A DNA stretch of 6,160 nucleotides from JBGOTP01 sp041476545. GTDB taxonomy: Bacteria > Acidobacteriota > Vicinamibacteria > Vicinamibacterales > CAVVIG01. The notes below the pieces were generated by a model. That model was not told where the DNA came from. It made no database searches and saw only the letters and a list, made by a program, of their open reading frames with translations. Made by a program: the position numbers and the translations under genes. Below, in pieces: positions 1 through 5,738 of the stretch. Each line of letters starts with the position of its first letter. The stretch's first letter is position 1. The stretch spans positions 1-6,160 of the forward strand of contig JBGOTP010000309.1 of NCBI GenBank assembly GCA_041476545.1. Direction: 5' to 3'.

Positions 1-1
1 C

Positions 2-1042
2 GCCGAGTTGGACCTCGACACCGAGGCGTACCGGCAGGGCAGGACCTTGCAGGCCATCAGCGGTTTCCGCACGGGCCTCATCGGCGACGGCCACGCGGTG
101 GACACCCGCTACGGATGCGCCGTCAGCTTCGGCATCCGCCGCCGGGAGTTCGATCACTATCTGCTCCAGCGGTCCGGCGCCAGACTGAAGCTGGGAACTC
201 CGATCGAGAGCATCCGCCGCGAGCAGGACCAATGGGTTGTCAACGACGCGATCACGGCCCCGATGCTCGTCGGGGCAGGCGGGCACTTCTGCCCGGTTGC
301 GCGGCTCCTCAACGACATCAACGGCCCGGCGACCGGTGCGCCACTGGTCGTCGCGCAGGAGGTGGAGGATCGGGTCGATCCTAGTGAAGCCGCCTCGTTC
401 GCGATTGATCCGGAGGTCCCCGAACTGTACTTCTCGCGGGATTTGAAAGGCTACGGCTGGTGCCTGCGCAAGGGGGACCACGTCAACATCGGCCTCGGCC
501 GTCTCGATCGCCAGTCGTTGCCGAAGGCCACCACCGAGTTCGTCGAGTTCCTCGAGGCCCGCGGGAGGATTCCGCGGCGGTCCTGGCGCTGGCGCGGCCA
601 CGCCTATCTCGTGAAGGACGCGGTCCACCGGCGGGTGGTTGACGCGGGTGTGCTGCTCGTGGGCGATTCCGCGGGTTTGGCCTATCCTCAAAGCGGCGAG
701 GGGATCCGTCCAGCCATCGAGTCCGGGCTCCTCGGTGCGTCGACGATTGTCGACGCGAACGGCCGGTACGCACGCGACCGCCTGGATCCGTACGCGGCGC
801 GGCTGCGCGTGCGATCTGGCGTCAACCCGGTCTCGCGCGTCTTGTTGCGTGCGATGCCGTCGAGCCTGTGGCCGGCCATTGGTGCTGCGCTGCTCCGAAC
901 ACCCGCCTTCGCGCGTCACGTGGTGATCGACCGCTGGTTCCTGCACACACACGAGCCGCCGCTCGGCGAGCCACGGTCCGCTGCGGCCCGAGGGCGGGCA
1001 TTTTCCCGCGGAGGGTCTGGAAATTCCACAGCTGAATCGTGA
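2..1042 (+). CDS. FAD-dependent oxidoreductase, geranylgeranyl-reductase family (5' end outside window)
   Basis: The open frame runs in from the left edge, so the true start and the N-terminal GxGxxG dinucleotide-binding motif are not visible; the TTG at 8 is only an internal in-frame codon. The visible ~346 residues carry the later hallmarks of the family. VGAGGHFCPVAR (nt 269-304) corresponds to the FAD-contacting 'DG' region. ELYFSRDLKGYGWCLRKGDH, followed by an IGLGR stretch, is the typical central substrate-side strand pair. VLLVGDSAGLAYPQSGEGI (nt 650-706) is the conserved GD motif binding the FAD ribityl chain. Family members reduce isoprenoid double bonds or hydroxylate/dehydrogenate quinone- or lipid-like substrates; which one applies here cannot be told from sequence. 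The C-terminal ~25 residues are Arg/Ser/Gly-rich and look disordered. It reads away from the stress genes and is probably unrelated to them. Confident about family, not about substrate. Confidence 0.85.
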   Translation, partial: AELDLDTEAYRQGRTLQAISGFRTGLIGDGHAVDTRYGCAVSFGIRRREFDHYLLQRSGARLKLGTPIESIRREQDQWVVNDAITAPMLVGAGGHFCPVARLLNDINGPATGAPLVVAQEVEDRVDPSEAASFAIDPEVPELYFSRDLKGYGWCLRKGDHVNIGLGRLDRQSLPKATTEFVEFLEARGRIPRRSWRWRGHAYLVKDAVHRRVVDAGVLLVGDSAGLAYPQSGEGIRPAIESGLLGASTIVDANGRYARDRLDPYAARLRVRSGVNPVSRVLLRAMPSSLWPAIGAALLRTPAFARHVVIDRWFLHTHEPPLGEPRSAAARGRAFSRGGSGNSTAES

Positions 1043-1160
1043 GCGTGACGAGATAGTCGAACCCGAATGAGGTCCGTCCCTCGCGCACGAGGTCAGCCGA
1101 TTGCTTGGTGCGTTGTTTCGAGTCGGCACGACGCTTGCTCTCGAAGCTCCGCGTGTCACC

Positions 1161-1167
1161 AGGGAGG
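1161..1167 (+). promoter_or_regulatory. Shine-Dalgarno site fixing the start of the Met-rich protein
   Basis: AGGGAGG lies 5 nt upstream of the ATG at 1173. It selects this start over the upstream in-frame start at 1101, which would prepend 24 residues ahead of a well-formed signal peptide. Confidence 0.75.
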
Positions 1168-1172
1168 TTCCC

Positions 1173-1583
1173 ATGAAGCGAATGAAGATATTCCGACTGC
1201 TCGGGGCTGTTGCAATCGTCATCGCGATCGGTTCCGTGAGCTTCGCCGCCGTGGCAGCCGGAGCGGCCAGGCAACAGGCGCGGCCGGCCGCACCCGCGGC
1301 GGTGCAAGGTCAGAACATGATGATGGGCCAGGGCATGATGGGGATGCGCCAGCAGATGATGGCGGATCAGCAGGCCAGTCTGGCGCGATTGCAGCAACTC
1401 ACGGAGGCGATGAATGCCGCTAAGGGGGACGCGAAGGTCGCGGCGATAGCGGCCGCGGTCAGCGAGTTGGTGCAGCAGTACAAAACGGCTCAGGAGCGGA
1501 CGCTGATGCCGATGATGATGATGCCGATGACGGGCGCGATGCCCGGCATGCCTGGCGCGGCGCCGCCCGCGAAGAACCCCTGA
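1173..1583 (+). CDS. Small exported methionine-rich protein
   Basis: A 136-residue protein of no family I can name. Residues 1-32 form a classical signal peptide: a KRMK basic start, the hydrophobic run LLGAVAIVIAIG and an AxA-type end (AVAAGAA), so the mature protein should be periplasmic or exported. The mature part has two methionine clusters. One is at 49-63 (NMMMGQGMMGMRQQMM), the other at 112-126 (MPMMMMPMTGAMPGMP). They flank a probable amphipathic helix at ~65-108 rich in Ala, Gln and Leu. It has no cysteines and almost no aromatic residues. Clustered Met with MxxM-like spacing is known from Cu(I)/Ag(I)-binding regions of copper-handling proteins, so metal binding or methionine-based oxidant scavenging is possible, but this is inference. 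The start is chosen by the AGGGAGG site. It lies 130 bp downstream of the reductase gene and could have its own promoter. Confidence 0.8.
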   Translation: MKRMKIFRLLGAVAIVIAIGSVSFAAVAAGAARQQARPAAPAAVQGQNMMMGQGMMGMRQQMMADQQASLARLQQLTEAMNAAKGDAKVAAIAAAVSELVQQYKTAQERTLMPMMMMPMTGAMPGMPGAAPPAKNP

Positions 1584-1637
1584 GGATAATCGGGCGGCAC
1601 CATCGGATCATCAAGTCTCATGGAGGCGGTACAGTCG

Positions 1638-1659
1638 TCGCGGGTGTACAGACCCGCGA
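1638..1659. terminator. Strong hairpin, possible terminator of the Met-rich gene
   Basis: TCGCGGGT and ACCCGCGA form a perfect 8-bp stem with a 6-nt loop (GTACAG). It lies 54 nt after the stop of the Met-rich gene. On the plus strand it is followed by GCCTACTATTT, only a poor U-tract, so intrinsic termination is uncertain. The hairpin also lies just past the premature stops of the USP remnant read on the minus strand. It could therefore be either a terminator or a scar of the event that broke that gene. Confidence 0.4.
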
Positions 1660-1664
1660 GCCTA

Positions 1665-1751
1665 CTATTTCGCGATGGCCACGGCGTGGTCAATCGCATG
1701 GCGCGAGGTGTCCGAGAAGTCAACCGGACAAAGGATGCGTTGAATCTCCAC
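1665..1751 (-). pseudogene. Universal stress protein remnant (N-terminal 28 codons)
   Basis: Read on the minus strand from GTG at 1751, the frame gives VEIQRILCPVDFSDTSRHA followed by IDHAVAIAK and a TAG stop (1665-1667), with a second TAG directly after. This is the standard first beta strand, ATP-loop Asp and first helix of a UspA-type protein (family pattern: I-L-x-P-x-D-F-S-x-x-S-x-x-A-x-x-x-A). Full-length members have about 140-160 residues. A GGGAGG ribosome-binding site (1761-1766) sits 9 nt upstream of the GTG, so translation initiation appears intact. After the stops, the sequence in a shifted frame reads GSRV. That is what follows A-K-W-Y in many USPs, consistent with a W-to-stop change plus a 1-nt deletion. 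The rest of the gene is not present before the Met-rich gene. It was probably the third gene of the phosphoribosyltransferase operon, 25 nt after the membrane protein stop. Confidence 0.75.
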
Positions 1752-1776
1752 TATTGCAGGCCTCCCGGTCACGTCG

Positions 1777-2871
1777 TCAATGAAAGAACTCGTCCGGCTG
1801 CTCGACTATGTCAGACCTGCCCATCAGAATGAGCCGCTCGCGCAGGTCTTCGACACGGCGGGCCGTTTCGCGGATGTCATCCGTCAACTCGATCAGTGTG
1901 CTGACGGTCGGGAGCGACTGAATGGTCATGACGTCGCGCTCGTGCGGATCCTCGACGCTCTCACGGCGGGAATCGAGGACCAGCCGCGCGGGATGCGTCC
2001 GCAATCCACCTCCGAGTCGCTGCAGAAGATCGCCGATCGCGGTGGCCTCCTCCAGGAGGGTGTCGAGCTTCCGTTTCTGTGGTCGATAGTCCGCAATCAC
2101 GGCGTCTGCTGTCTGCGATGCTGGGCCAGAGACCGAACGGTCAGTGCCCGGCTTCACGGCCGATTCCGCAAGGTGAGTCGCGTCGGGCCCCCTCGTCTGA
2201 AGCGGAGATCCTGATTTCCGCGCAACGACTCTGGATCCAGCGGTGACGCCGCGTTCGGTGCGCACGAACCAGAGAACGCCCAGGGCAACACCGGCCCAGA
2301 ACAGCCATGCGTGAAAGCGCTGGGGCACCTGCTGCTCGACGGCGATTCTCCAGTCGGCAAGAAACGCCGCGACAATCGTGAACGCTGACGCGAACAGAAT
2401 GGCGGCGTCCGTCCAGCCGTAGGTGCGGGATCGGGCTGAAGTCCAGAACAGATAGCTGCCAACGACGACGAAAACGGCTGCCGCAAGGACGGGCGCCCAG
2501 ACGGGCGCAATCCACGGCAGCGGAATCAGAAAGAGAATGTCCCACGTGGTCAGGCTGGCCGGCCAGTCGAGAATGAGTTTGAGAACGCCGTAGTACGTGA
2601 GGTCCCAAATCCCGAACAGCAACAGGAACGACCCGATCCGCGCGGCCCATCGGCGGTCTGCCAGGCACGCAACGACACCGAGGACCACGAGCGTGCAGGC
2701 TTCGCGAACAATCTCCACGCGCGTGAGACGCTCTGAGAGAAAGACCAGTGGAAACACAGGAGCGTTCAGACCGCCGGCCTCATAGATCTCTCGAAGGTAG
2801 ACCACGACGGATCCTTCGATCCACCCGAACGCCAGCGCCAGCAGCACCAGGCTCACATACCTTGTCTTCAT
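1777..2871 (-). CDS. Multi-pass membrane protein with long soluble C-terminal extension
   Basis: A 364-residue protein not assignable to a named family. Residues 1-~205 contain about six hydrophobic segments (roughly 5-25, 56-71, 78-100, 112-143 possibly split in two, 155-173, 187-204) with the motif GWIEGSVVVYLREIYE just inside the N-terminus. Residues ~206-260 are a polar Ser/Thr/Pro/Gly linker. Residues ~262-350 are charged and helical (KRKLDTLLEEATAIGDLLQRL, ELTDDIRETARRVEDLRERL), likely coiled coil and cytosolic. The product could be a membrane sensor or scaffold; no catalytic motif is visible. The ATG start overlaps the stop of the upstream phosphoribosyltransferase (ATGA), which implies translational coupling and a shared transcript. 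The downstream USP remnant follows after 25 nt. The C-terminal extension might be a gene fusion, since the linker separates two very different compositions. Confidence 0.75.
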   Translation of the reverse strand: MKTRYVSLVLLALAFGWIEGSVVVYLREIYEAGGLNAPVFPLVFLSERLTRVEIVREACTLVVLGVVACLADRRWAARIGSFLLLFGIWDLTYYGVLKLILDWPASLTTWDILFLIPLPWIAPVWAPVLAAAVFVVVGSYLFWTSARSRTYGWTDAAILFASAFTIVAAFLADWRIAVEQQVPQRFHAWLFWAGVALGVLWFVRTERGVTAGSRVVARKSGSPLQTRGPDATHLAESAVKPGTDRSVSGPASQTADAVIADYRPQKRKLDTLLEEATAIGDLLQRLGGGLRTHPARLVLDSRRESVEDPHERDVMTIQSLPTVSTLIELTDDIRETARRVEDLRERLILMGRSDIVEQPDEFFH

Positions 2872-3530
2872 GGCCGGGAGCCGCTTTGAGCCGGGTGTGA
2901 GTCTCCACTTCGAGTCCGCAGCACCTCCACGACCTCATCATCGGAAACCTGGGAGAAATCCCGGAAGTGGATGCCGATCGCGTAGAGCATCTCCGGCTCC
3001 TCCAGGCACACGACTTCATCGGCTTCACGTGCGATTCGCTGCAGCGTCTCTCCTGATGCCACAGCGGTCGCGGCGATGAGCCTGGCCGGATGCCGCGACC
3101 GTACGGCTCTGAGCGCCGCGATCATCGTCGATCCCGTGGCAATGCCGTCGTCGAGCACGATGACCACACGGCCGGCGGCATCAATGGCTGGCCCAACGCG
3201 TCCGTACGCTTCGCGCCGTTGTCGCAGCGTCTGCAGCTGGGTCTGCTTTTCGCCTTCGAGATACGCATCGGTCCAGAGATCCCGCATGTGGGGGTCCAGA
3301 TAGACGGTGCCGACTTCATCGATGGAGCCTATCGCCAACTCCGGATTCTGAGGGGCTCGAAGCTTGCGAACCAGGACGACGTCGAGCTCGCCCTCCAAGG
3401 CATCGGCGACGACTTTTCCCATCGGCACGGCTCCACGCGGAATCGCCAGCACCACCGGACGTTGTCCGTGATACTTCGCCAAGCGGCGGGCCAGCAGTCT
3501 TCCGGCCTCGATGCGATTCTCAAACGGCAT
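2868..3530 (-). CDS. Predicted phosphoribosyltransferase (COG1926-like)
   Basis: A 220-residue cytosolic protein with the type I phosphoribosyltransferase fold. The PRPP-binding loop VVIVLDDGIATGST is at residues 122-135, with the two acidic residues and the TGST turn. The N-terminal part has the conserved pattern of this uncharacterised family: F.NRIEAGRLLARRLAKY, then VVLAIPRGAVPMGKVVADAL, LDVVLVRKLRAPQNPELAIG, and a C-terminal HFRDFSQVSDDEVVEVL. Length matches the family (about 210-230). The true acceptor base is unknown; homologues occur in stress and dormancy gene sets, including fused to other domains in mycobacteria. It starts at ATG 3530 with only a weak upstream purine stretch, and its stop overlaps the next gene's ATG. 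The DNA immediately upstream belongs to a truncated PRPP-synthetase gene on the other strand, so no intergenic promoter is left for this operon. Any promoter must lie inside that remnant. Confidence 0.88.
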   Translation of the reverse strand: MPFENRIEAGRLLARRLAKYHGQRPVVLAIPRGAVPMGKVVADALEGELDVVLVRKLRAPQNPELAIGSIDEVGTVYLDPHMRDLWTDAYLEGEKQTQLQTLRQRREAYGRVGPAIDAAGRVVIVLDDGIATGSTMIAALRAVRSRHPARLIAATAVASGETLQRIAREADEVVCLEEPEMLYAIGIHFRDFSQVSDDEVVEVLRTRSGDSHPAQSGSRP

Positions 3531-3532
3531 AG

Positions 3533-4114
3533 GATCTTCACACCGCAGCTATCGAAGGCTTCTTCTCTGTCGCCGTCGAACATCTCAGCGCCGTGCCGGT
3601 TCTTGCAGACGCCGTGCGCCCTTTTGTCGAAGTGCAGTCGATCGTCGTAGCCCCTGATCTGGGCGCCGTGAAGCTGGCTGAGCGCTACGCGCAACTCCTC
3701 GAGCTCCCGCTCGCCATTGTCCACAAGACCCGCCTGAGCGGACAGGAGGTGAGCGTACGACAAATCGTCGGGGACGTACGCGATCGCCCTCTCGTCATCA
3801 TCGACGACATGCTCAGCACTGGAGGAACCGTCGCGGCATCGATGAAGGCTCTTCTGGCGGCTGGCTGCAGGCCGCACGCTGTCGGCGTCGTGAGCCATGG
3901 TCTCTTCGTCGGACAGGCGGAAGAAACCCTGCTTCCGCTGCCCATGCAACAAATTTTCACCACCGACAGCGTTGCTCAGCGTTCTTCTCGACTGCCGGTT
4001 GAAGTCCGCAGTCTCGGACCCCTCCTGGCAGAGGCGGTTCGGCGTCTGCACGACGATGAATCACTCGCCGACCTGTATTCGTCGGTGCGGCGCCGCCCCG
4101 TCACTTCAGCCTAG
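3533..4114 (+). pseudogene. prs: Ribose-phosphate pyrophosphokinase lacking its N-terminal domain
   Basis: The frame opens after a TAG (3530-3532) and immediately reads DLHTAAIEGFFSVAVEHL. This is the mid-protein motif of PRPP synthetases (family: D-L-H-x-x-Q-I-Q-G-F-F-D-x-P-V-D). It continues with VVAPDLGAVKLAERYAQLL, the flexible-loop HKTR...VSVRQIVGDV, the PRPP-binding loop LVIIDDMLSTGGT and the late motif VVSHGLFVGQAEETLL, ending in a normal C-terminus. Some 193 residues are present against about 310-320 in intact enzymes. Roughly the first 125-130 residues, including most ATP-binding and subunit-interface elements, are missing. The only candidate start is GTG 3593, without a visible ribosome-binding site and after the DLH motif. 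PRPP synthesis from this copy is unlikely. A short independently expressed phosphoribosyltransferase-like protein of 173 residues (3593-4114) cannot be excluded, because the remaining frame has no stops and its motifs are well kept, so loss is recent or the remnant is under selection. Confidence 0.8.
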
Positions 4115-4153
4115 CCGACCGGTTACTATGCCGCGCTCGCGGCCTTGGCGCCC
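4115..4153. other. Convergent intergenic gap between prs remnant and Hsp20 gene
   Basis: A 39-bp gap between converging genes. It holds a small CCGCG-CT-CGCGG inverted repeat (4131-4142) without a T-tract on either strand. A weak bidirectional terminator is possible but not well supported. Confidence 0.25.
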
Positions 4154-4639
4154 TCAGGCGGCCTTGACTTCCACGTTCCGCGGTGCCGCGGCTTTGGCGA
4201 TGGCGGCGGTGAGACGCAGCATGCCGTTCCGATACTCGGCCTTCACGCTGTTCGGATCGATCTTCTCCGGCAGGTGGACGGACCGGAACAGGTTGCCACT
4301 GACGAACTCGCACATCCGAACGGTTCCTTCTTCCACGGTATGTTCGTGATCGACATTTGCCTTGATCAGGACGTCTTCAGGCGTGACCTGAACGTCAAGG
4401 TCCTTCGGCTCAACGCCGGCGACGGCCGCGAGAATCTCGAACTGACCATCTTTTGTCCGCAGCTCTACTGCCGGTTTCCACACGAGCTCGCGCTCCGCGG
4501 TCAGCCAATCGACGAGCGGGCTTCCATTTGTCTTGTTTCGGAAGAACTCGTGCGCCCGCCGGCTGATCGCCTGGTGGAGCCGATCGATCTCTTCGACGAT
4601 TGTGTCGGTCTCTCTAAGCTGGATATCGGTCTTTGCCAC
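4154..4639 (-). CDS. Hsp20 family small heat-shock protein with DUF2934-like N-terminal segment
   Basis: A 161-residue ATP-independent holdase chaperone of the cytosol. The alpha-crystallin domain spans about residues 52-147. It starts with VWKPAVELRTKDGQFEILAA, passes GVEPKDLDVQVTPEDVLIKA and FRSVHLPEKIDPNSVKAEY, and ends with the signature AEYRNGMLRLT (family A-x-x-x-N-G-V-L). The N-terminal arm, residues ~16-52 (EEIDRLHQAISRRAHEFF and SPLVDWLTAERE), resembles DUF2934 (I-x-x-R-A-Y...G...D-W-x-x-A-E). No clear C-terminal I-x-I/V oligomerisation motif is visible, although the tail NVEVKAA contains VEV, which might serve. The start is set at GTG 4639 because GGGAGG lies 6 nt upstream; the longer in-frame start at 4663 would place that site inside the gene. 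It is the last gene of the wHTH-nitroreductase-Hsp20 unit, 38 nt after the nitroreductase stop. Confidence 0.93.
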   Translation of the reverse strand: MAKTDIQLRETDTIVEEIDRLHQAISRRAHEFFRNKTNGSPLVDWLTAERELVWKPAVELRTKDGQFEILAAVAGVEPKDLDVQVTPEDVLIKANVDHEHTVEEGTVRMCEFVSGNLFRSVHLPEKIDPNSVKAEYRNGMLRLTAAIAKAAAPRNVEVKAA

Positions 4640-4645
4640 AACACA

Positions 4646-4651
4646 CCTCCC
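4646..4651 (-). promoter_or_regulatory. Ribosome-binding site of the Hsp20 gene
   Basis: GGGAGG on the minus strand, 6 nt before GTG 4639. It decides this start over the in-frame GTG at 4663. The same GGGAGG core precedes the USP remnant. Confidence 0.75.
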
Positions 4652-4677
4652 GGGGCACTTCACGGCCCGATGTTCAT

Positions 4678-5289
4678 TTATTTCCAGTGGAGAACGTGAG
4701 GATCCTTGCGCGGAACGGATTCCGCGATTCCCTTCGAGACGCCCACGATGATTGGCGCCACCGGCGTCACGTCATGTGGGATACCAAGCTCCGCCTTCGC
4801 CTCGGGCGTGCTCAAGGCTGGCAGCGCCGAGCCGATGCAGCACGAACCCAGCCCCATGGCGCACGCCGCCAGCATCAGGTTTTCGGCCGCAAGCCAGCAA
4901 TCGGCGACGACGAACGGCCCCATCGGCTTGCCGCAGATGACGATCAACGTGCTCGCATCGTAGAAAATGCTGAAATCCGGACTGGCAAACTGCTCGACGA
5001 ACTGATTTCCGAGGCCAGCGTCACCGGGTATGTGCAGATCCCGATACTTGACGGCCTCCCTGGCCCAGCTTCCTTTCGCCCGGTCGGAGTAGCGCTTCAG
5101 CGTCTGTTCATCCTCAATGACGACGAACGCCCAAGGCTCGGTGTGCATGGCCGTCGGGGCCTGGACTGCTGCATCCAGAAGCGAGCGCACGGTAGGCTCG
5201 TCGAGCTTCTGCCTGGTGTACGAGCGCGTGGATCGTCGCGCGAAGATGGCATCCAAGGCGCTCAGCGGTCGTTCGTGAGATTGAGACAC
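4678..5289 (-). CDS. Nitroreductase family FMN oxidoreductase
   Basis: A 203-residue flavoprotein expected to use FMN and NAD(P)H to reduce nitro, quinone or related electrophilic substrates in the cytosol. Evidence includes the N-terminal FMN-phosphate motif AIFARRSTRSYTRQKL (residues 14-29), the second FMN segment AAVQAPTAMHTEPWAFVVIE (40-59), and the C-terminal half AENLMLAACAMGLGSCCIGS (135-154), where the flavin isoalloxazine contact lies. The tail is VPRKDPHVLHWK, typical of short members. Length is normal for the family. The start is GTG 5289, with GAGGA (5298-5302) 8 nt upstream; this site overlaps the stop of the preceding wHTH gene, so the two are probably translated from one message. 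The physiological substrate is unknown. Nitroreductases of this type recur beside Hsp20 and USP genes in hypoxia-induced clusters. Confidence 0.93.
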   Translation of the reverse strand: MSQSHERPLSALDAIFARRSTRSYTRQKLDEPTVRSLLDAAVQAPTAMHTEPWAFVVIEDEQTLKRYSDRAKGSWAREAVKYRDLHIPGDAGLGNQFVEQFASPDFSIFYDASTLIVICGKPMGPFVVADCWLAAENLMLAACAMGLGSCCIGSALPALSTPEAKAELGIPHDVTPVAPIIVGVSKGIAESVPRKDPHVLHWK

Positions 5290-5300
5290 GACTCACGTCC

Positions 5301-5540
5301 TCACGAGCAACCGCTGTCTGCTCGAATGTACTTCCCGCCGCGCGTACATTTGAGGAACCCGCCGTCAGTCAGCGCGACGAGCAGCGCTTCGCACGTCGTG
5401 CCGTCGAGCCCCCACAGTCGCTGGACCTGTTTCTTCGTCAAGTGCAGGCCTGGACTTTCGGCGTACTCGCCACGCATGAGCCGGAGCCAGTCCAGAATCG
5501 ACGTGGTAGCGGATTGTGATCCTGAAGTCATGACGAGCAC
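5301..5540 (-). CDS. Small winged-helix-like DNA-binding protein (putative)
   Basis: A 79-residue protein of unknown function heading the nitroreductase-Hsp20 operon; its stop is 11 nt before the nitroreductase start. Residues ~15-73 fit a winged-helix layout: helix SILDWLRLMRGEYAESPG, then LTKKQVQRLWGL as a helix-turn, then TTCEALLVALTDGGFLKCT as recognition helix and first wing strand, and GGKYIRAD as second wing strand. The pattern 'ceALL-x-L-x-D-x-GFL-x-x-T-x-x-G-x-Y-x-R' is what a small regulator or an HTH adaptor would show. The start is set at GTG 5540 because GGGAG (5551-5555) sits 10 nt upstream. ATG 5531 (76 residues) is the alternative but lacks a good ribosome-binding site. Two cysteines (50 and 65) plus a C-terminal one (78) could be redox-active, but this is speculative. 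Confidence 0.7.
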   Translation of the reverse strand: MLVMTSGSQSATTSILDWLRLMRGEYAESPGLHLTKKQVQRLWGLDGTTCEALLVALTDGGFLKCTRGGKYIRADSGCS

Positions 5541-5738
5541 CGCTGAGCAACTCCCATACCAGCCATATACGCGCGCGGCGAGGCTAATCACCGGGTAATG
5601 CTTCGCGGGAGACGATGTCGCCTTCAGCAAAGGGGAATTTTCCAGAGGATCACGGAATATTCCGTCGGGGTCATACGGCCCGAGGCTTCGACTTCATCCG
5701 CTAAACGTCCAAGAGTTCCGCGCGGCTCACTCGCCGAG
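5541..5738. other. Intergenic regulatory region between response regulator and wHTH operon
   Basis: 198 bp without a gene, downstream of the response regulator and upstream of the wHTH-nitroreductase-Hsp20 operon (both minus strand). It is locally more AT-rich than the genes around 5561-5570 and 5631-5665. It contains two palindromes (see separate entry) and a possible minus-strand -10 element TATATG (5564-5569) without a clear -35 box, as expected for an activator-dependent promoter. No convincing terminator follows the response regulator gene. Confidence 0.5.
5634..5665. promoter_or_regulatory. Tandem GGAANNTTCC palindromes, candidate operator
   Basis: GGAATTTTCC (5634-5643) and GGAATATTCC (5654-5663) share the GGAA-N2-TTCC form and start exactly 20 bp apart, about two helical turns, so dimers would bind on one DNA face. 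The second is embedded in a perfect 14-bp palindrome, ACGGAATATTCCGT (5652-5665). They lie about 95-125 bp upstream of the wHTH start codon. This layout suits an activator dimer pair such as the adjacent LuxR/NarL-type response regulator, or autoregulation by the wHTH protein. Which protein binds is inference. Confidence 0.55.

Noticed and set aside
822..1397. 191-codon minus-strand open frame, His-rich, across the reductase end and the Met-rich gene
   Set aside because: Antisense shadow of two convincing plus-strand genes; His runs are the complement of the ATG-rich Met codons; no recognisable domain.
1500..1560. ATG/GATG repeats as a possible microsatellite
   Set aside because: They are explained by consecutive methionine codons of the Met-rich protein.
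3329..4051. 240-codon minus-strand frame across the prs remnant and phosphoribosyltransferase start
   Set aside because: Shadow frame; both underlying genes have well-conserved motifs in other frames.
5545..5560. Sigma-54-like TGG-N10-GC element (minus strand, TGGTATGGGAGTTGCT)
   Set aside because: GG and GC are spaced correctly, but the -24 half deviates from TGGCAC, transcription would begin at about the start codon, and the GGGAG is better explained as the ribosome-binding site; no sigma-54 activator domain is seen in the neighbouring regulator.
4633..5598. 321-codon plus-strand open frame opposite the nitroreductase and wHTH genes
   Set aside because: Antisense of clear nitroreductase coding sequence; composition Arg/Pro/Ser-rich without family motifs.
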